From assembly GCA_026710545.1 (NCBI GenBank), contig JAPOQU010000055.1:1-41311 (forward strand): a DNA stretch of 41,311 nt. The letters are read 5' to 3'. The position numbers and the translations under genes were made by a program. This DNA is from Gammaproteobacteria bacterium (GTDB lineage Bacteria > Pseudomonadota > Gammaproteobacteria > Eutrophobiales > Eutrophobiaceae). Positions 1 to 8,094 of this stretch are shown here, in pieces (the stretch's first letter is position 1; the number at the start of each line of letters is the position of its first letter). Below the pieces are notes generated by a model. That model was not told the DNA's origin, did no database searches, and was given only the letters and a program-made list of their open reading frames with translations.

Positions 1-142
1 ACGTCCCTGTACGCAACCCTGCGGGCAGCCTTGCTGTGCAAATCGGCTGTCCTGCCGATTTGTCATTGCATACGTCCCTGTACGCAACCCTGCGGGCAGC
101 CTTGCTGTGCAAATCGGCTGTCCTGCCGATTTGTCATTGCGT
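1..142. repeat. 71-bp tandem duplication with hairpin
   Basis: Two adjacent 71-bp units (1-71 and 72-142) differ at only one base (a at 70, g at 141). Each unit begins with ACGTCCCTGTACGC and contains a perfect 9-bp stem, CAAATCGGC / GCCGATTTG, around the loop TGTCCT (39-62 in the first unit). The core CGTCCCTGTAC recurs at 39392-39402 and, on the other strand, at 32949-32959, each time near a hairpin, so this is a dispersed intergenic repeat family. It lies downstream of ccoP. Because it sits at the window edge, an assembly or copy-number effect cannot be excluded. Confidence 0.85.
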
Positions 143-170
143 TTCCTGGTGAGACATCCGGGCAAGGGTA

Positions 171-1076
171 CTAGTTCCGGGACAGGCTGTAGACATAGGC
201 GGCCAGCAGGTGGGCCTTGGCTTCGCCGAGAAACTCCTCGTGGGGAGGCATGACGTTTTCAAATCCGTTGGCGATACCTTCGACTATGCGATGTTTCGAA
301 GCGCCGTGCAGCCAGATATCATCCGCCAGGTTCGGCGCGCCGAACAGCGGATTGCCGGTACCGTCTTCGGCGTGGCAAACCGCGCAATATGACTGGTAGA
401 TCGGTCCGCCCCGTCCGGCCGCGACCGGATCGAACAGGCGATCGCTCAGGGACAGGACGTGATGGGTCACGTCGTCAATATCCTGATCGCTGATGATGTC
501 CTGCCAACCGGGCATCAGACCCTCCCTGCCTTTGAGGATGGTAGTCTTGATGGCTTCGGGGTCGCCGCCGTAGAGCCAGTCATTATCCCGCAGATTCGGG
601 AAACCCCGGGCGCCGCGCGCATCGGAGCCGTGACAGGTGCTGCAGTAATTGGAAAACAGCCGTTTGCCCACTTCCAGCGCGGCCGGGTTGCCGGCCAGGG
701 TTTCCAGGTCTTCATTCAGAAACTGATTGAACAAGGGACCGTAGTTTTGTTCCGCTGCCTGCATTTCCGCCTCGTATTGACTGATTTGACTCCATCCCAG
801 AATTCCGCCGAATGCGCCCAGGCCGGGGTAGAGTACCAGGTAGATAATGCTGAAGATAAGAGTGATGTAAAACAGGTTCAGCCACCAGCGCGGCATCGGG
901 TTGTTGTATTCCCGCAGGTCCACGTCCCACACATGGCCCGTGGTGTCCGGTTCTCCATCGGCGCGGGTCGTCTTTCCTCCGGTGTACCTGACGAACAGTA
1001 TAATTAACGCGACAATGGAGGCAATGGTCGTGACCATGATAAAAATACCCCAGAATGGTCCGGTAAAATCAGCCAT
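171..1076 (-). CDS. ccoP: cbb3-type cytochrome c oxidase subunit III (CcoP)
   Basis: This is the diheme c-type cytochrome subunit of the cbb3 oxidase. It is membrane anchored, with heme domains in the periplasm, and passes electrons toward CcoO/CcoN. The protein has an N-terminal membrane segment, a second one around W-L-N-L-F-Y, and two heme c motifs, C-S-T-C-H and C-A-V-C-H (near residues 145 and 231 from the chosen start), each followed by a methionine-containing region. About 301 aa is normal for CcoP. I chose the start M-A-D-F-T-G because its ATG overlaps the end of ccoQ by 8 bp, typical of translational coupling; an upstream ATG at 1100 would add eight residues inside ccoQ. It is the last gene of the hemerythrin-ccoNOQP run. 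Confidence 0.97.
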   Translation of the reverse strand: MADFTGPFWGIFIMVTTIASIVALIILFVRYTGGKTTRADGEPDTTGHVWDVDLREYNNPMPRWWLNLFYITLIFSIIYLVLYPGLGAFGGILGWSQISQYEAEMQAAEQNYGPLFNQFLNEDLETLAGNPAALEVGKRLFSNYCSTCHGSDARGARGFPNLRDNDWLYGGDPEAIKTTILKGREGLMPGWQDIISDQDIDDVTHHVLSLSDRLFDPVAAGRGGPIYQSYCAVCHAEDGTGNPLFGAPNLADDIWLHGASKHRIVEGIANGFENVMPPHEEFLGEAKAHLLAAYVYSLSRN

Positions 1077-1224
1077 GGATATCGTCCCCATCTTCTTCAA
1101 GCGGGATATTGCCGGCCTCTTCGAAGGATTTCTTGCGCTTGCCGCCGAAAGCCCAGATGACGACCGCCACGAACAGCGCCGCTATCACCAGCGTCCAGAT
1201 TGTCTGGATTAACGCAATATCCAT
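1069..1224 (-). CDS. ccoQ: cbb3 oxidase small subunit CcoQ
   Basis: A 51-residue protein encoded between ccoO and ccoP. It starts M-D-I-A-L-I-Q, has one transmembrane helix (about residues 10-26, ending F-G-G-K-R-K-K), and finishes with an acidic tail E-E-D-G-D-D-I-H-G. This is the usual layout of CcoQ/FixQ, the small single-span subunit that stabilises the cbb3 complex. It starts 5 bp after ccoO ends, and its stop codon lies inside the first codons of ccoP (overlap ATGGCTGA). The identification rests on position, size and topology rather than strong sequence motifs. Confidence 0.92.
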   Translation of the reverse strand: MDIALIQTIWTLVIAALFVAVVIWAFGGKRKKSFEEAGNIPLEEDGDDIHG

Positions 1225-1229
1225 CGTTG

Positions 1230-1844
1230 TCAACGCCTGGTTTTTACTGCGGTACCCAGTACCTGCATGTAAGCTATCAGTGCATCCATTTCAGTTCGTC
1301 CGCGCACCTGTTCCGGGGCATCCTCCAGGTCCTCGTCAGTATACGGCACCCCCATCCGCTGCATCGCCTTCATCCTTGTCCTGATGCTGGTGTGATCCAG
1401 CGGAACGTCCTCCAGCCACGGATAGCCCGGCATAATGGATTCCGGCACCAGGTCCCTGGGGTTGATCAGGTGTATTCGGTGCCATTCGTCGTTATAACGT
1501 CCGCCGACGCGGTGCAGGTCGGGACCGGTCCGTTTGGATCCCCACTGGAAGGGATGGTCATACACAAACTCGCCGGCCAGGGAATAATGCCCGTAACGTT
1601 CCGTTTCAGCGCGAAACGGGCGGATCATCTGTGAATGGCACACGTAGCAGCCTTCCTTGATATAAACATCCCGCCCGGCAAGTTGCAGCGCGGTGTACGG
1701 TTTCAGCCCCGCGACCGGTTCCGTGGTGGAATGCATGAAAAACAGCGGCACGATCTGTACCAGTCCGCCGATGCTGATCACGATCAGGATCAGGATGATC
1801 ATGTAACCGATATGGGTTTCTACTTTTTCTTGAGAAATCTTCAC
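1230..1844 (-). CDS. ccoO: cbb3-type cytochrome c oxidase subunit II (CcoO)
   Basis: Monoheme cytochrome c subunit of the cbb3 oxidase, 204 aa, the usual length. It has an N-terminal transmembrane anchor (about residues 13-36) and one heme c motif C-Y-V-C-H at residues 66-70 within the typical [14 protein letters not shown] segment. Further family signatures are [23 protein letters not shown] and a downstream M-P-G-Y-P-W with a likely axial methionine. The protein receives electrons from CcoP or soluble donors and feeds the catalytic subunit. It sits 15 bp downstream of ccoN and 5 bp before ccoQ, so it is clearly co-transcribed. Confidence 0.98.
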   Translation of the reverse strand: MKISQEKVETHIGYMIILILIVISIGGLVQIVPLFFMHSTTEPVAGLKPYTALQLAGRDVYIKEGCYVCHSQMIRPFRAETERYGHYSLAGEFVYDHPFQWGSKRTGPDLHRVGGRYNDEWHRIHLINPRDLVPESIMPGYPWLEDVPLDHTSIRTRMKAMQRMGVPYTDEDLEDAPEQVRGRTEMDALIAYMQVLGTAVKTRR

Positions 1845-1859
1845 AATTCAACCTTCCTG

Positions 1860-3296
1860 TCAGGTGCTTGCCGGCAGGGGTATGGGAGCCTCCACGGGTT
1901 TTGCGCCGGCAATGGTTTTCCAAAGGTTATAGGCCATGATTATCACTCCCAGCAGGAACAGGCCGCCGCCCAGGAAGCGGATCAGGTAAAACGGGTGCAT
2001 CGCCTGTACCGTCTCGACGAAATTGTAGGTCAGGGTGCCGTCGTCATTGACTGCCCGCCACATGAGGCCCTGCATGATGCCGGCCACCCACATGGAAGTG
2101 ATGTACAGCACGACACCGATGGTTGAGGTCCAGAAATGAACCTCGATCAACCTGACGCTGTAGATCTCCCGGCCGAATAGACGGGGAATGAGATAATAGA
2201 TGGCGCCCAGTGAGATCATTGCCACCCATCCCAGCGCGCCCGAATGGACGTGTCCCACGGTCCAGTCCGTGTAATGTGACAGGGCATTGACCGTCTTGAT
2301 GGACATCATCGGCCCTTCAAACGTGGACATGCCGTAAAAGGATACGGCGATGATCAGGAACCGCAGAACCGGGTCGGTGCGTAATTTATGCCAGGCGCCG
2401 GACAAGGTCATGATGCCGTTGATCATGCCGCCCCAGGATGGGGCCAGCAGAATCACCGACATCAGCATGCCCAGTGTCTGCGTCCATTCCGGCAGGGCGG
2501 AGTAATGCAGGTGGTGGGGGCCGGCCCAGATATAGGTAAAAATGAGCGACCAGAAATGCACGATGGACAACCGGTAGGAATACACCGGACGGTTGACCTG
2601 TTTGGGGATGAAGTAGTACATCATTCCCAGGAAACCGGCGGTAAGGAAGAAACCGACGGCATTATGGCCGTACCACCACTGCACCATGGCGTCCTGTACG
2701 CCGGCGTAGATGGAATAGGACTTGGTGAGACTGACCGGGATGGCGAGGCTGTTGAAGACATGCAGGATCGCGATGGTAATGATGAAGGAGGCATAAAACC
2801 AGTTGGCGACGTAGATGTGCTTGATCCGGCGGCGTTTGAGGGTGCCGAAGAACACCAGGGCGTAAGCAACCCAGACGATGGTGATTAACACGTCTATGGG
2901 CCATTCCAGCTCGGCGTATTCCTTCGAAGTGGTGATCCCCAGGGGCAGGGTAATGGCCGCGAGCACGATGACCGCCTGCCAGCCCCAGAAGGTGAACGCG
3001 GCCAGGCCGTCGCTGCAGAGTCTGACGTGGCAGGTGCGCTGAACGATGTAATAGGAAGTCGCAAACAGGGCGCTGCCGCCGAAAGCGAAGATTACCGCGT
3101 TGGTATGGAGCGGCCGCAGCCGGCCGAAGGTCAGCCAGGGAACATCGAAATTGAGCGCGGGCCAGACCATTTGCGCGGCAATCAGAACACCGACCGCCAT
3201 TCCCACAATGCCCCAGACGACGGTCATGATGGCGAACTGCCGCACTACCTTGTAGTTATACGTTTCTCCTGTTGTTTGTACGTCATTTCCATCCAT
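1860..3296 (-). CDS. ccoN: cbb3-type cytochrome c oxidase subunit I (CcoN)
   Basis: Catalytic heme-copper subunit of the high-affinity terminal oxidase; it reduces O2 to water and pumps protons in the inner membrane. The protein is 478 aa with about 12 hydrophobic segments. The metal ligands are recognisable: H64 in R-P-L-H-T-N-A (low-spin heme), H211 in W-Y-G-H-N-A-V-G-F and H261/H262 in A-G-P-H-H-L-H-Y (CuB), and H349/H351 in T-V-G-H-V-H-S-G (high-spin and low-spin heme). [11 protein letters not shown] includes the region of the active-site tyrosine of cbb3 enzymes. It lies 12 bp after the hemerythrin-like gene, so both probably share the promoter near 3888. Confidence 0.98.
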   Translation of the reverse strand: MDGNDVQTTGETYNYKVVRQFAIMTVVWGIVGMAVGVLIAAQMVWPALNFDVPWLTFGRLRPLHTNAVIFAFGGSALFATSYYIVQRTCHVRLCSDGLAAFTFWGWQAVIVLAAITLPLGITTSKEYAELEWPIDVLITIVWVAYALVFFGTLKRRRIKHIYVANWFYASFIITIAILHVFNSLAIPVSLTKSYSIYAGVQDAMVQWWYGHNAVGFFLTAGFLGMMYYFIPKQVNRPVYSYRLSIVHFWSLIFTYIWAGPHHLHYSALPEWTQTLGMLMSVILLAPSWGGMINGIMTLSGAWHKLRTDPVLRFLIIAVSFYGMSTFEGPMMSIKTVNALSHYTDWTVGHVHSGALGWVAMISLGAIYYLIPRLFGREIYSVRLIEVHFWTSTIGVVLYITSMWVAGIMQGLMWRAVNDDGTLTYNFVETVQAMHPFYLIRFLGGGLFLLGVIIMAYNLWKTIAGAKPVEAPIPLPAST

Positions 3297-3308
3297 TTTT
3301 AGTGTCGA

Positions 3309-3875
3309 TCAGGTGTCGGAGTTCCGAATGATGCCTTCGTATAGTTTTTGGTATTGGGTGAGAACCACGTCGCCGAATAACGGGTCTTCCACCTGGGAAA
3401 TCTTGTCGTTGATCAGCTGCCATTCAGAGTCTTCAAGCGTATTTTTTGCCTTCGGGAAAATAGACCCTTCCTCCATATCCATGTGTTTCCACAACAAATC
3501 AATATAGGCTCTGGCGTTCTCCAGAATCCTGTCCATGGGAATTATCGCCCCGTTGATTACACCATTAACCGCAGCTTTCAAGGTTTGTCCGGTAACCGCC
3601 AGTTGCCTGTGTTCGTTGTTGAGTTCGAGCACCTGTTCCGAACAGTCGGGCTCCAGCGCGCCCAGTACATCGAAAATAAGTTCTTCGTGGGGATGGTGGT
3701 AAGTATCAGGATAACTGACCATGTAGTTCGCTATGTCGTACATGCGTACGAAGTCGGGTTCTTGTCCTCGTTCAAGTTTGTCCGCTTCCGCACTTAACAG
3801 GTTCAGCAGAACTGCATAGTTCTTGTGATCCTGGTGGAGAGTGTCAATCAGCGCGGCCATCGTTCTCACAATCAT
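3309..3875 (-). CDS. Hemerythrin HHE-domain protein
   Basis: A 188-aa four-helix, di-iron hemerythrin-like protein with no signal peptide, so probably cytoplasmic. The metal-binding pattern is visible: L-H-Q-D-H near the N-terminus, H-H-P-H-E-E, N-E-H-R-Q, and H-M-D-M-E-E-G-S-I-F-P in the last helix. Members of this family bind O2 or NO or act in iron and redox sensing; which of these applies here cannot be read from the sequence. It is the first gene of the cbb3 operon (12 bp before ccoN), suggesting a role linked to O2 or NO supply or sensing for the oxidase. The start could also be M-A-A-L-I-D at 3860, which begins closer to the domain; neither start has a strong ribosome binding site. Confidence 0.9.
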   Translation of the reverse strand: MIVRTMAALIDTLHQDHKNYAVLLNLLSAEADKLERGQEPDFVRMYDIANYMVSYPDTYHHPHEELIFDVLGALEPDCSEQVLELNNEHRQLAVTGQTLKAAVNGVINGAIIPMDRILENARAYIDLLWKHMDMEEGSIFPKAKNTLEDSEWQLINDKISQVEDPLFGDVVLTQYQKLYEGIIRNSDT

Positions 3876-3887
3876 GGGTCGGATGAC

Positions 3888-3933
3888 AGTATATCAGTTA
3901 TTTTTCATTTTTATGACTACTTGTGATACACAA
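3888..3933 (-). promoter_or_regulatory. Candidate promoter and 13-bp palindrome for the hemerythrin-cbb3 operon
   Basis: Read on the minus strand, a good -10 hexamer TATACT lies at 3893-3888. Its -35 is poor, as expected of an activator-dependent promoter. A perfect palindrome TTGTG-ATA-CACAA (3921-3933) is centred about 44-48 bp upstream of the likely transcription start, near the usual position of a class II activator. It lies in the 111-bp gap between divergent operons, so it could also affect ccoI. It does not match the FNR consensus TTGAT-N4-ATCAA, and the cognate regulator is unknown. Confidence 0.4.
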
Positions 3934-3986
3934 ATCCCTCTCACCTGATTCACTGCCGCGTTTAAATTTGGAGTATTCTACCGGGT

Positions 3987-6263
3987 ATGAGCAAGCCCAC
4001 GGAAAAACATATAATGGCATCTGCGCAGTTCCTCGCCTATGACAGTGAACGCATGCAGGAAAGCTTTGTCCGCAACGTGGACGCCGCCGCCAGGGAGACT
4101 ACCTTGCTCGTTGAGGGAATTACCTGTCCGTCCTGCATCCGGAAAATAGAACAGGGTCTCGGCGGACTGCCCGGAGTGTCCGAATGCACGATTAATTTTA
4201 CCAGTCATCAGGCCAGTGTGCGCTGGGATGCCGAAACTGTGCGCTTCAGTGAAATCCTGGACAGGATAGCAAGGCTGGGATACCGGGCCTATCCCTGCGG
4301 GGGGCAGCGCGAACAGGCGTTGTTTAACGAACAGCGCCGTTCCGGTTTGCTGCGGATCGGCCTGGCAGGCGTATTGGCCATGCAGGTAATGATGATATCT
4401 TTTGGTCTCTATGCCGGGCAGGAGTCCGGTATCGACGAGAATCTCAGGGACTTTCTGCGCTGGGTTGCCGGGGTTTTGACTTTGCCGGTTCTCGTCTATT
4501 GCGCAAGGCCGTTTTATTCCGGCGCGTTTTATGGTCTGCGCAGGCTGACGCCGGGAATGGACGTGCCGGTCAGCCTGGGTATCAGCATTGCGTTTGCCGG
4601 CAGCGTATGGGCAACGTGGGCGCAGTCGGAACACATCTATTACGATTCCGTTGTCATGCTGGTGTTTTTTCTTTCGCTCAGCCGCCACCTGGAGTTCATG
4701 GCAAGACACAAGGCAAACGGGCAGCTTGCGGGGTTGAAAAAAATTATCCCGGCTACTGCCGTCAGGCTGGTGGACGAAGGCGCCGGACAAAGCCGCGCAA
4801 CCATCCCGGTGGCGGAACTGCGGCCCGGTGACTGCGTTGCGGTGCGTCCGGGAGAAGTTATTCCGGCAGACGGTACGGTGCTCCGTGGGCAAACTGAGGT
4901 CAACGAAGCGATAATCACGGGCGAGAGTCTGCCGGTCAGCAAAGGACCGGGCGCGCGCCTGATAGGCGGGAGTACAAATATCACATCACCCTTGCAGATG
5001 CTGGTGGAAAAGGTCGGGCCGGGGTCTGTCCTGGTGGATATTACCGGGATGGCGGAACGCGCGCAGGCCCACAAATCCCGGCTGACGGGGTTCACCGACC
5101 GGGTCGCATCCTGTTTCATCGTCTGTGTCCTGGCGCTTGCTGCAGCGGTCGGGCTGTACTGGTGGCAGGTTGACCCGGCGCTGGTGCTACCCGTGACAAT
5201 TTCGGTTCTGGTTGTCACCTGTCCCTGCGCGCTGGCGCTGGCGACACCCAGCGCCGTCACTTCGGCGTCAGCGGCATTGATGAAACGAGGGTGTGCCTGT
5301 AAATCTTCCGACGCGCTGGAACAGCTTGCCAGGGCCGACGATGTAATTTTCGACAAAACGGGGACCTTGACGACGGGAAAACTGAAACTGGGTGGTGTGA
5401 TGCCTTATTCCGGCATGGATGCGCAGCGCTGCCTGGCGATCGCCGCTGCCCTGGAAAAGGATTCCGAACATCCGGTCGGCAAGGCGCTGGCACGGGCCGG
5501 CGCAGATGAATACATTTCTGCTGACGACCTGTTGAATCATCCGGGTGGCGGCATGTCCGGACGCGTCGGCGGGCATCAATATTTTGTCGGCAGCCGGCGT
5601 TATATTGAGGCGCAGGCAGGGATTGCGGGAGCGCAGGATAACCGTGGAACCGGCGCCGCACCGACCGCGTTCCTGGCGGATGCAAATGGAATTCTGGCTG
5701 CTTTTTCCTTTGTTGACGAACTTCGGCCTGAAGCTGCCGGGCTGATAAAACTTGTCAGGAACGGCGGAAAAAAAACCATATTACTCAGCGGGGACCGCAG
5801 TGAGGCGGTAGCTGACATTGCGGCGCAACTGGAGTTTGACGAAGTCCGCTGCGAACTGGACCCCGGCGACAAACTGGAATTTCTCCAGCGCAAAGCCAGG
5901 GCAGGCCGCACGACAGTTATGCTGGGAGACGGTATCAACGATGTTCCGGTGATGGCCGCCGCTGATGTGGCCGTTTCCATGAATGATGCCACGGACCTGG
6001 CCAAGGTTCATTCCGATATTGTCATTTTGAATGACAACATGGAAAATGTCGGCTTTATCGTTGTGCTGGCGAACAAGACCATGAACATAATCAAACAGAA
6101 CATCTCGTGGGCGGTGGGGTATAACCTGGTCGCGTTGCCCGCTGCCTGCATGGGGTTGCTGGCACCGTGGATGGCTGCCATCGGGATGTCCCTGAGTTCA
6201 CTCCTGGTGGTCCTCAATGCATTGCGGTTGATCGCAACAAAAAATCCACCGCGTACAGCCTAG
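3987..6263 (+). CDS. ccoI: Copper-transporting P-type ATPase for cbb3 assembly (CcoI/FixI)
   Basis: A 758-aa P1B-type ATPase that moves copper across the inner membrane for insertion into the CuB site of cbb3 oxidase. In order it shows an N-terminal heavy-metal-associated domain with C-P-S-C (C47, C50), paired transmembrane helices, the phosphatase motif T-G-E-S (near 311), the transport motif T-C-P-C-A-L-A-L-A-T-P (C412, C414), the phosphorylated aspartate in D-K-T-G-T (D456), an H-P motif, and G-D-G-I-N-D (from 647). The gene diverges from the cbb3 structural operon and is followed 15 bp later by ccoS, supporting the CcoI assignment over a general CopA. ccoG and ccoH are not in the window. 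A second ATG at 4014 is possible. Confidence 0.95.
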   Translation: MSKPTEKHIMASAQFLAYDSERMQESFVRNVDAAARETTLLVEGITCPSCIRKIEQGLGGLPGVSECTINFTSHQASVRWDAETVRFSEILDRIARLGYRAYPCGGQREQALFNEQRRSGLLRIGLAGVLAMQVMMISFGLYAGQESGIDENLRDFLRWVAGVLTLPVLVYCARPFYSGAFYGLRRLTPGMDVPVSLGISIAFAGSVWATWAQSEHIYYDSVVMLVFFLSLSRHLEFMARHKANGQLAGLKKIIPATAVRLVDEGAGQSRATIPVAELRPGDCVAVRPGEVIPADGTVLRGQTEVNEAIITGESLPVSKGPGARLIGGSTNITSPLQMLVEKVGPGSVLVDITGMAERAQAHKSRLTGFTDRVASCFIVCVLALAAAVGLYWWQVDPALVLPVTISVLVVTCPCALALATPSAVTSASAALMKRGCACKSSDALEQLARADDVIFDKTGTLTTGKLKLGGVMPYSGMDAQRCLAIAAALEKDSEHPVGKALARAGADEYISADDLLNHPGGGMSGRVGGHQYFVGSRRYIEAQAGIAGAQDNRGTGAAPTAFLADANGILAAFSFVDELRPEAAGLIKLVRNGGKKTILLSGDRSEAVADIAAQLEFDEVRCELDPGDKLEFLQRKARAGRTTVMLGDGINDVPVMAAADVAVSMNDATDLAKVHSDIVILNDNMENVGFIVVLANKTMNIIKQNISWAVGYNLVALPAACMGLLAPWMAAIGMSLSSLLVVLNALRLIATKNPPRTA

Positions 6264-6278
6264 TAAGGGGTCAGGCAA

Positions 6279-6434
6279 TTGGAAATAATTTATTTGCTGG
6301 TTATCATCTCCCTGGTCCTGGTCCTGGTAATTTCCTGTGTATTTTTCTGGGCAGTGAAAAGCGGTCAGTATGACGACCTGGAAGGCCCGCGCCACCGGAT
6401 ACTGGGCGACGATGACTCCATTCAGAAAGATTAG
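6279..6434 (+). CDS. ccoS: cbb3 oxidase maturation protein CcoS
   Basis: A 51-residue single-span membrane protein starting with TTG at 6279, preceded at about 8 nt by the purine-rich AAGGGG. The translation begins (M)-E-I-I-Y-L-L-V-I-I, has one hydrophobic helix ending F-F-W-A-V-K-S-G-Q-Y-D-D-L-E-G-P, and ends D-S-I-Q-K-D. The F-x-W-A-V-x-S-G-Q-Y-D-D-L-E-x-P block is the signature of the CcoS/FixS family, needed for heme/copper maturation of cbb3 oxidase. Its place directly after ccoI is the conserved order. No ATG alternative fits the family. Confidence 0.93.
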   Translation: MEIIYLLVIISLVLVLVISCVFFWAVKSGQYDDLEGPRHRILGDDDSIQKD

Positions 6435-6489
6435 CCGCGGTGTTACGCGGATAGAATCCCGGTAAAAAATAACCGATTGAATCCTGACC

Positions 6490-7770
6490 ATGCATGATCT
6501 GCAACAACTGGCCTTGATCTGGGCCAGCGTTTTCATCGCTTCGTGGCTGGCGGCAAAGACCAAGCTTACACCGGTGCTGTATTTCCTTGCCGCGGGTTGC
6601 GTTATGGTCAACCTAGGCTGGTTGCCCGGCCACAGTACCCCTTTCATCGCAGGGATTTCCGAAGTGGGTATCATCCTGATCATGTTCGCGCTGGGGTTCG
6701 AGGCAAACCCGGGGCACTTTGTGCGTAGCATGAAACGCAGTTGGGGCATTGCCCTGTTCGGCGCCCTGGCCCCGTTCATCGCCGCGTATTCCTGTGCGCA
6801 GTATTTCTGGGGAGATGGCAAAATCGCCCTGTTGTGTGGCCTGACCATGACCGCGACAGCCGTATCGCTCACCATGGTGTCACTGAAAAGTGAAGGGCTG
6901 CACCTGTCGGGGGCAGCCACCGGCATCATGACTTCGGCAATAATAGATGATATTGCCTCCCTGGCCCTGGTTGCGATCCTGATACCGATAGCCACGGGCG
7001 CAGGGGAGTTATCCGTCACCGGGATAGGAATAATTGTATCCAAGGCGCTGCTGTTTTTTATCCTGATTGTCATTATCGCGATCTGGATCATGCCGCACAG
7101 CGCGGAGAAGGGATTACTGGCCCGCTACCCGATTCTGCGCCGTTTCGGAATGATCAACCTGCTCGCGGTAGATAACGGCAGTAAGGCCACCCTGGGCATT
7201 TTACTGGTTGCCATAGCAATCAGCCTGCTGGCCCATTACCTGGGCCTGCATCCGGCCATCGGCGCCTACATGGCAGGTCTGATCATCAAGGAGGAATACT
7301 TTCATTTCGGCAAAACAGAAAACAAGCGCGCGCTGTACCAGGATACCCGGAGGATCATCGATGATGTGGCCTTCTCGTGGATCGGTCCAATCTTTTTCGT
7401 TAACCTCGGCACTAATTTGGTATTCAATGCGGACATTTTCACTTCCGTCCTTGATGAGGCCCTGATCCTGCTTGGCAGCGTGTTTATTGCCCAGGTGATC
7501 TCAGCCTCTGCCGCAGCGCGTTACACGGGTAATTTTAACTTGCAGGACTCCGTCATGATCGGGTTCGGCATGCTGGGCCGGGCGGAACTGGCGTTTGTGG
7601 TGATGAATATAGCCTACACGCAACACGGCATCTTCACCGAGGAAGTATTTTACACCCTCATGATTACCATATTCTGGCTTAACGTCTCGGTGCCGGTCAC
7701 CATCAGGTTCTGGCGGCCCTATTATTCAGGAGAAAAACCGCTGCCAGCGATTTTTAGAATTACGAATTAG
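6490..7770 (+). CDS. CPA2-family cation/proton antiporter (KefB-like membrane domain)
   Basis: A 426-aa integral membrane protein with about 12 hydrophobic segments of the Na+/H+ exchanger (CPA2, KefB/GerN-like) fold. Typical features are G-L-T-M-T-A-T-A-V-S-L, S-A-I-I-D-D-I-A-S-L-A-L with the paired aspartates of the ion site, and H-P-A-I-G-A-Y-M-A-G-L-I-I. It lacks the C-terminal TrkA-N domain of full-length Kef channels. It should exchange Na+ or K+ for protons; the specificity is unknown. The last residues I-T-N and the stop codon are encoded by the first two heptamers of the repeat array at 7758, so the original C-terminus may have been altered by the repeat. It is 55 bp after ccoS and could be co-transcribed. 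Confidence 0.88.
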   Translation: MHDLQQLALIWASVFIASWLAAKTKLTPVLYFLAAGCVMVNLGWLPGHSTPFIAGISEVGIILIMFALGFEANPGHFVRSMKRSWGIALFGALAPFIAAYSCAQYFWGDGKIALLCGLTMTATAVSLTMVSLKSEGLHLSGAATGIMTSAIIDDIASLALVAILIPIATGAGELSVTGIGIIVSKALLFFILIVIIAIWIMPHSAEKGLLARYPILRRFGMINLLAVDNGSKATLGILLVAIAISLLAHYLGLHPAIGAYMAGLIIKEEYFHFGKTENKRALYQDTRRIIDDVAFSWIGPIFFVNLGTNLVFNADIFTSVLDEALILLGSVFIAQVISASAAARYTGNFNLQDSVMIGFGMLGRAELAFVVMNIAYTQHGIFTEEVFYTLMITIFWLNVSVPVTIRFWRPYYSGEKPLPAIFRITN

Positions 7771-7920
7771 GAATTACGAATTAGGAATTAGGAATGAATG
7801 TGCCGCCGGTGGCGGCGGTTTTTCAATGCATCTTATGTCTTTCGCAAGTTGGGTCAAAGCACACAGTTACGTAACATCCCCAATTCCTAATTCCTAATTC
7901 GTAATTCCTAATTCGTAATT
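7758..7920. repeat. Inverted pair of AATTACG/AATTAGG heptamer arrays (MITE-like)
   Basis: The left array (7758-7795) consists of heptamers AATTACG, AATTAGG, AATTACG, AATTAGG, AATTAGG, AAT. The right array (7883-7920) is its exact reverse complement, giving 38-bp perfect terminal inverted repeats around an 87-bp interior. The left arm begins inside the antiporter gene and supplies its stop codon. The layout resembles a small non-autonomous element or a hairpin formed by repeat amplification; no target-site duplication is obvious. Related arrays occur at 19566-19644 and 23911-23949. Confidence 0.9.
7802..7822 (+). terminator. Rho-independent terminator after the antiporter gene
   Basis: GCCGCC-GGT-GGCGGC forms a 6-bp GC stem with a tight loop and is followed by GG and five T residues. 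It lies about 30 bp after the antiporter stop codon, in the interior of the inverted repeat, and probably ends the ccoI-ccoS-antiporter transcript. Confidence 0.75.
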
Positions 7921-7927
7921 GACAAGT

Positions 7928-7964
7928 TGTCCGGGCAAATGACGTCCTGCCAGATGCCCGGACA
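7928..7964. other. Hairpin with 10-bp perfect stem
   Basis: TGTCCGGGCA (7928-7937) pairs perfectly with TGCCCGGACA (7955-7964) around a 17-nt loop. There is no T run on either side, so it is not a simple terminator. It is one of three hairpins between the antiporter and regulator genes; the others are at 8016-8032 and 8038-8084. Confidence 0.65.
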
Positions 7965-8015
7965 GGCCACTCACGTGATGGTTTCGGTTCTGACCATGTC
8001 CCTCCACCATCAGCA

Positions 8016-8084
8016 CAGTACTTCCTGTACTGATTCGGTCCAATAGAATGAAATGTTCACGTAACAGACTTCATCTTGTTGGAC
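8016..8084 (-). ncRNA. Structured stretch; candidate small transcript
   Basis: This 69-bp stretch contains two hairpins: CAGTAC-TTCCT-GTACTG (8016-8032), and a longer imperfect one from 8038 to 8084 closed by GTCCAA/TTGGAC. It starts a few bases downstream of the TATACT/CRP-box promoter read leftward, so it would be the first part of any transcript made from it. A 26-codon open frame (8010-8090, minus strand, starting M-P-V-Q-Q-D) begins almost at the predicted start and has no ribosome binding site, so a leaderless micropeptide is conceivable but weakly supported. No clear terminator was found. This is an inference from structure and promoter geometry. Confidence 0.3.
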
Positions 8085-8094
8085 AGGCATGGGA

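Noticed and set aside
3921..3933. Reading TTGTG-ATA-CACAA as an FNR box
   Set aside because: FNR sites follow TTGAT-N4-ATCAA; half-site and spacing both differ. It is kept only as an unassigned palindrome.
3978..4892. Minus-strand open frame of about 300 codons opposite ccoI
   Set aside because: It is antisense to the metal-binding and first membrane segments of the copper ATPase, with no recognisable domain; it is a by-product of codon bias.
6198..7091. Minus-strand open frame opposite ccoS and the antiporter
   Set aside because: The plus strand has two recognisable genes here. The opposite frame has low-complexity, unassignable sequence.
7758..7920. CRISPR array
   Set aside because: The heptamer units are contiguous with no spacers, and no cas gene is present.
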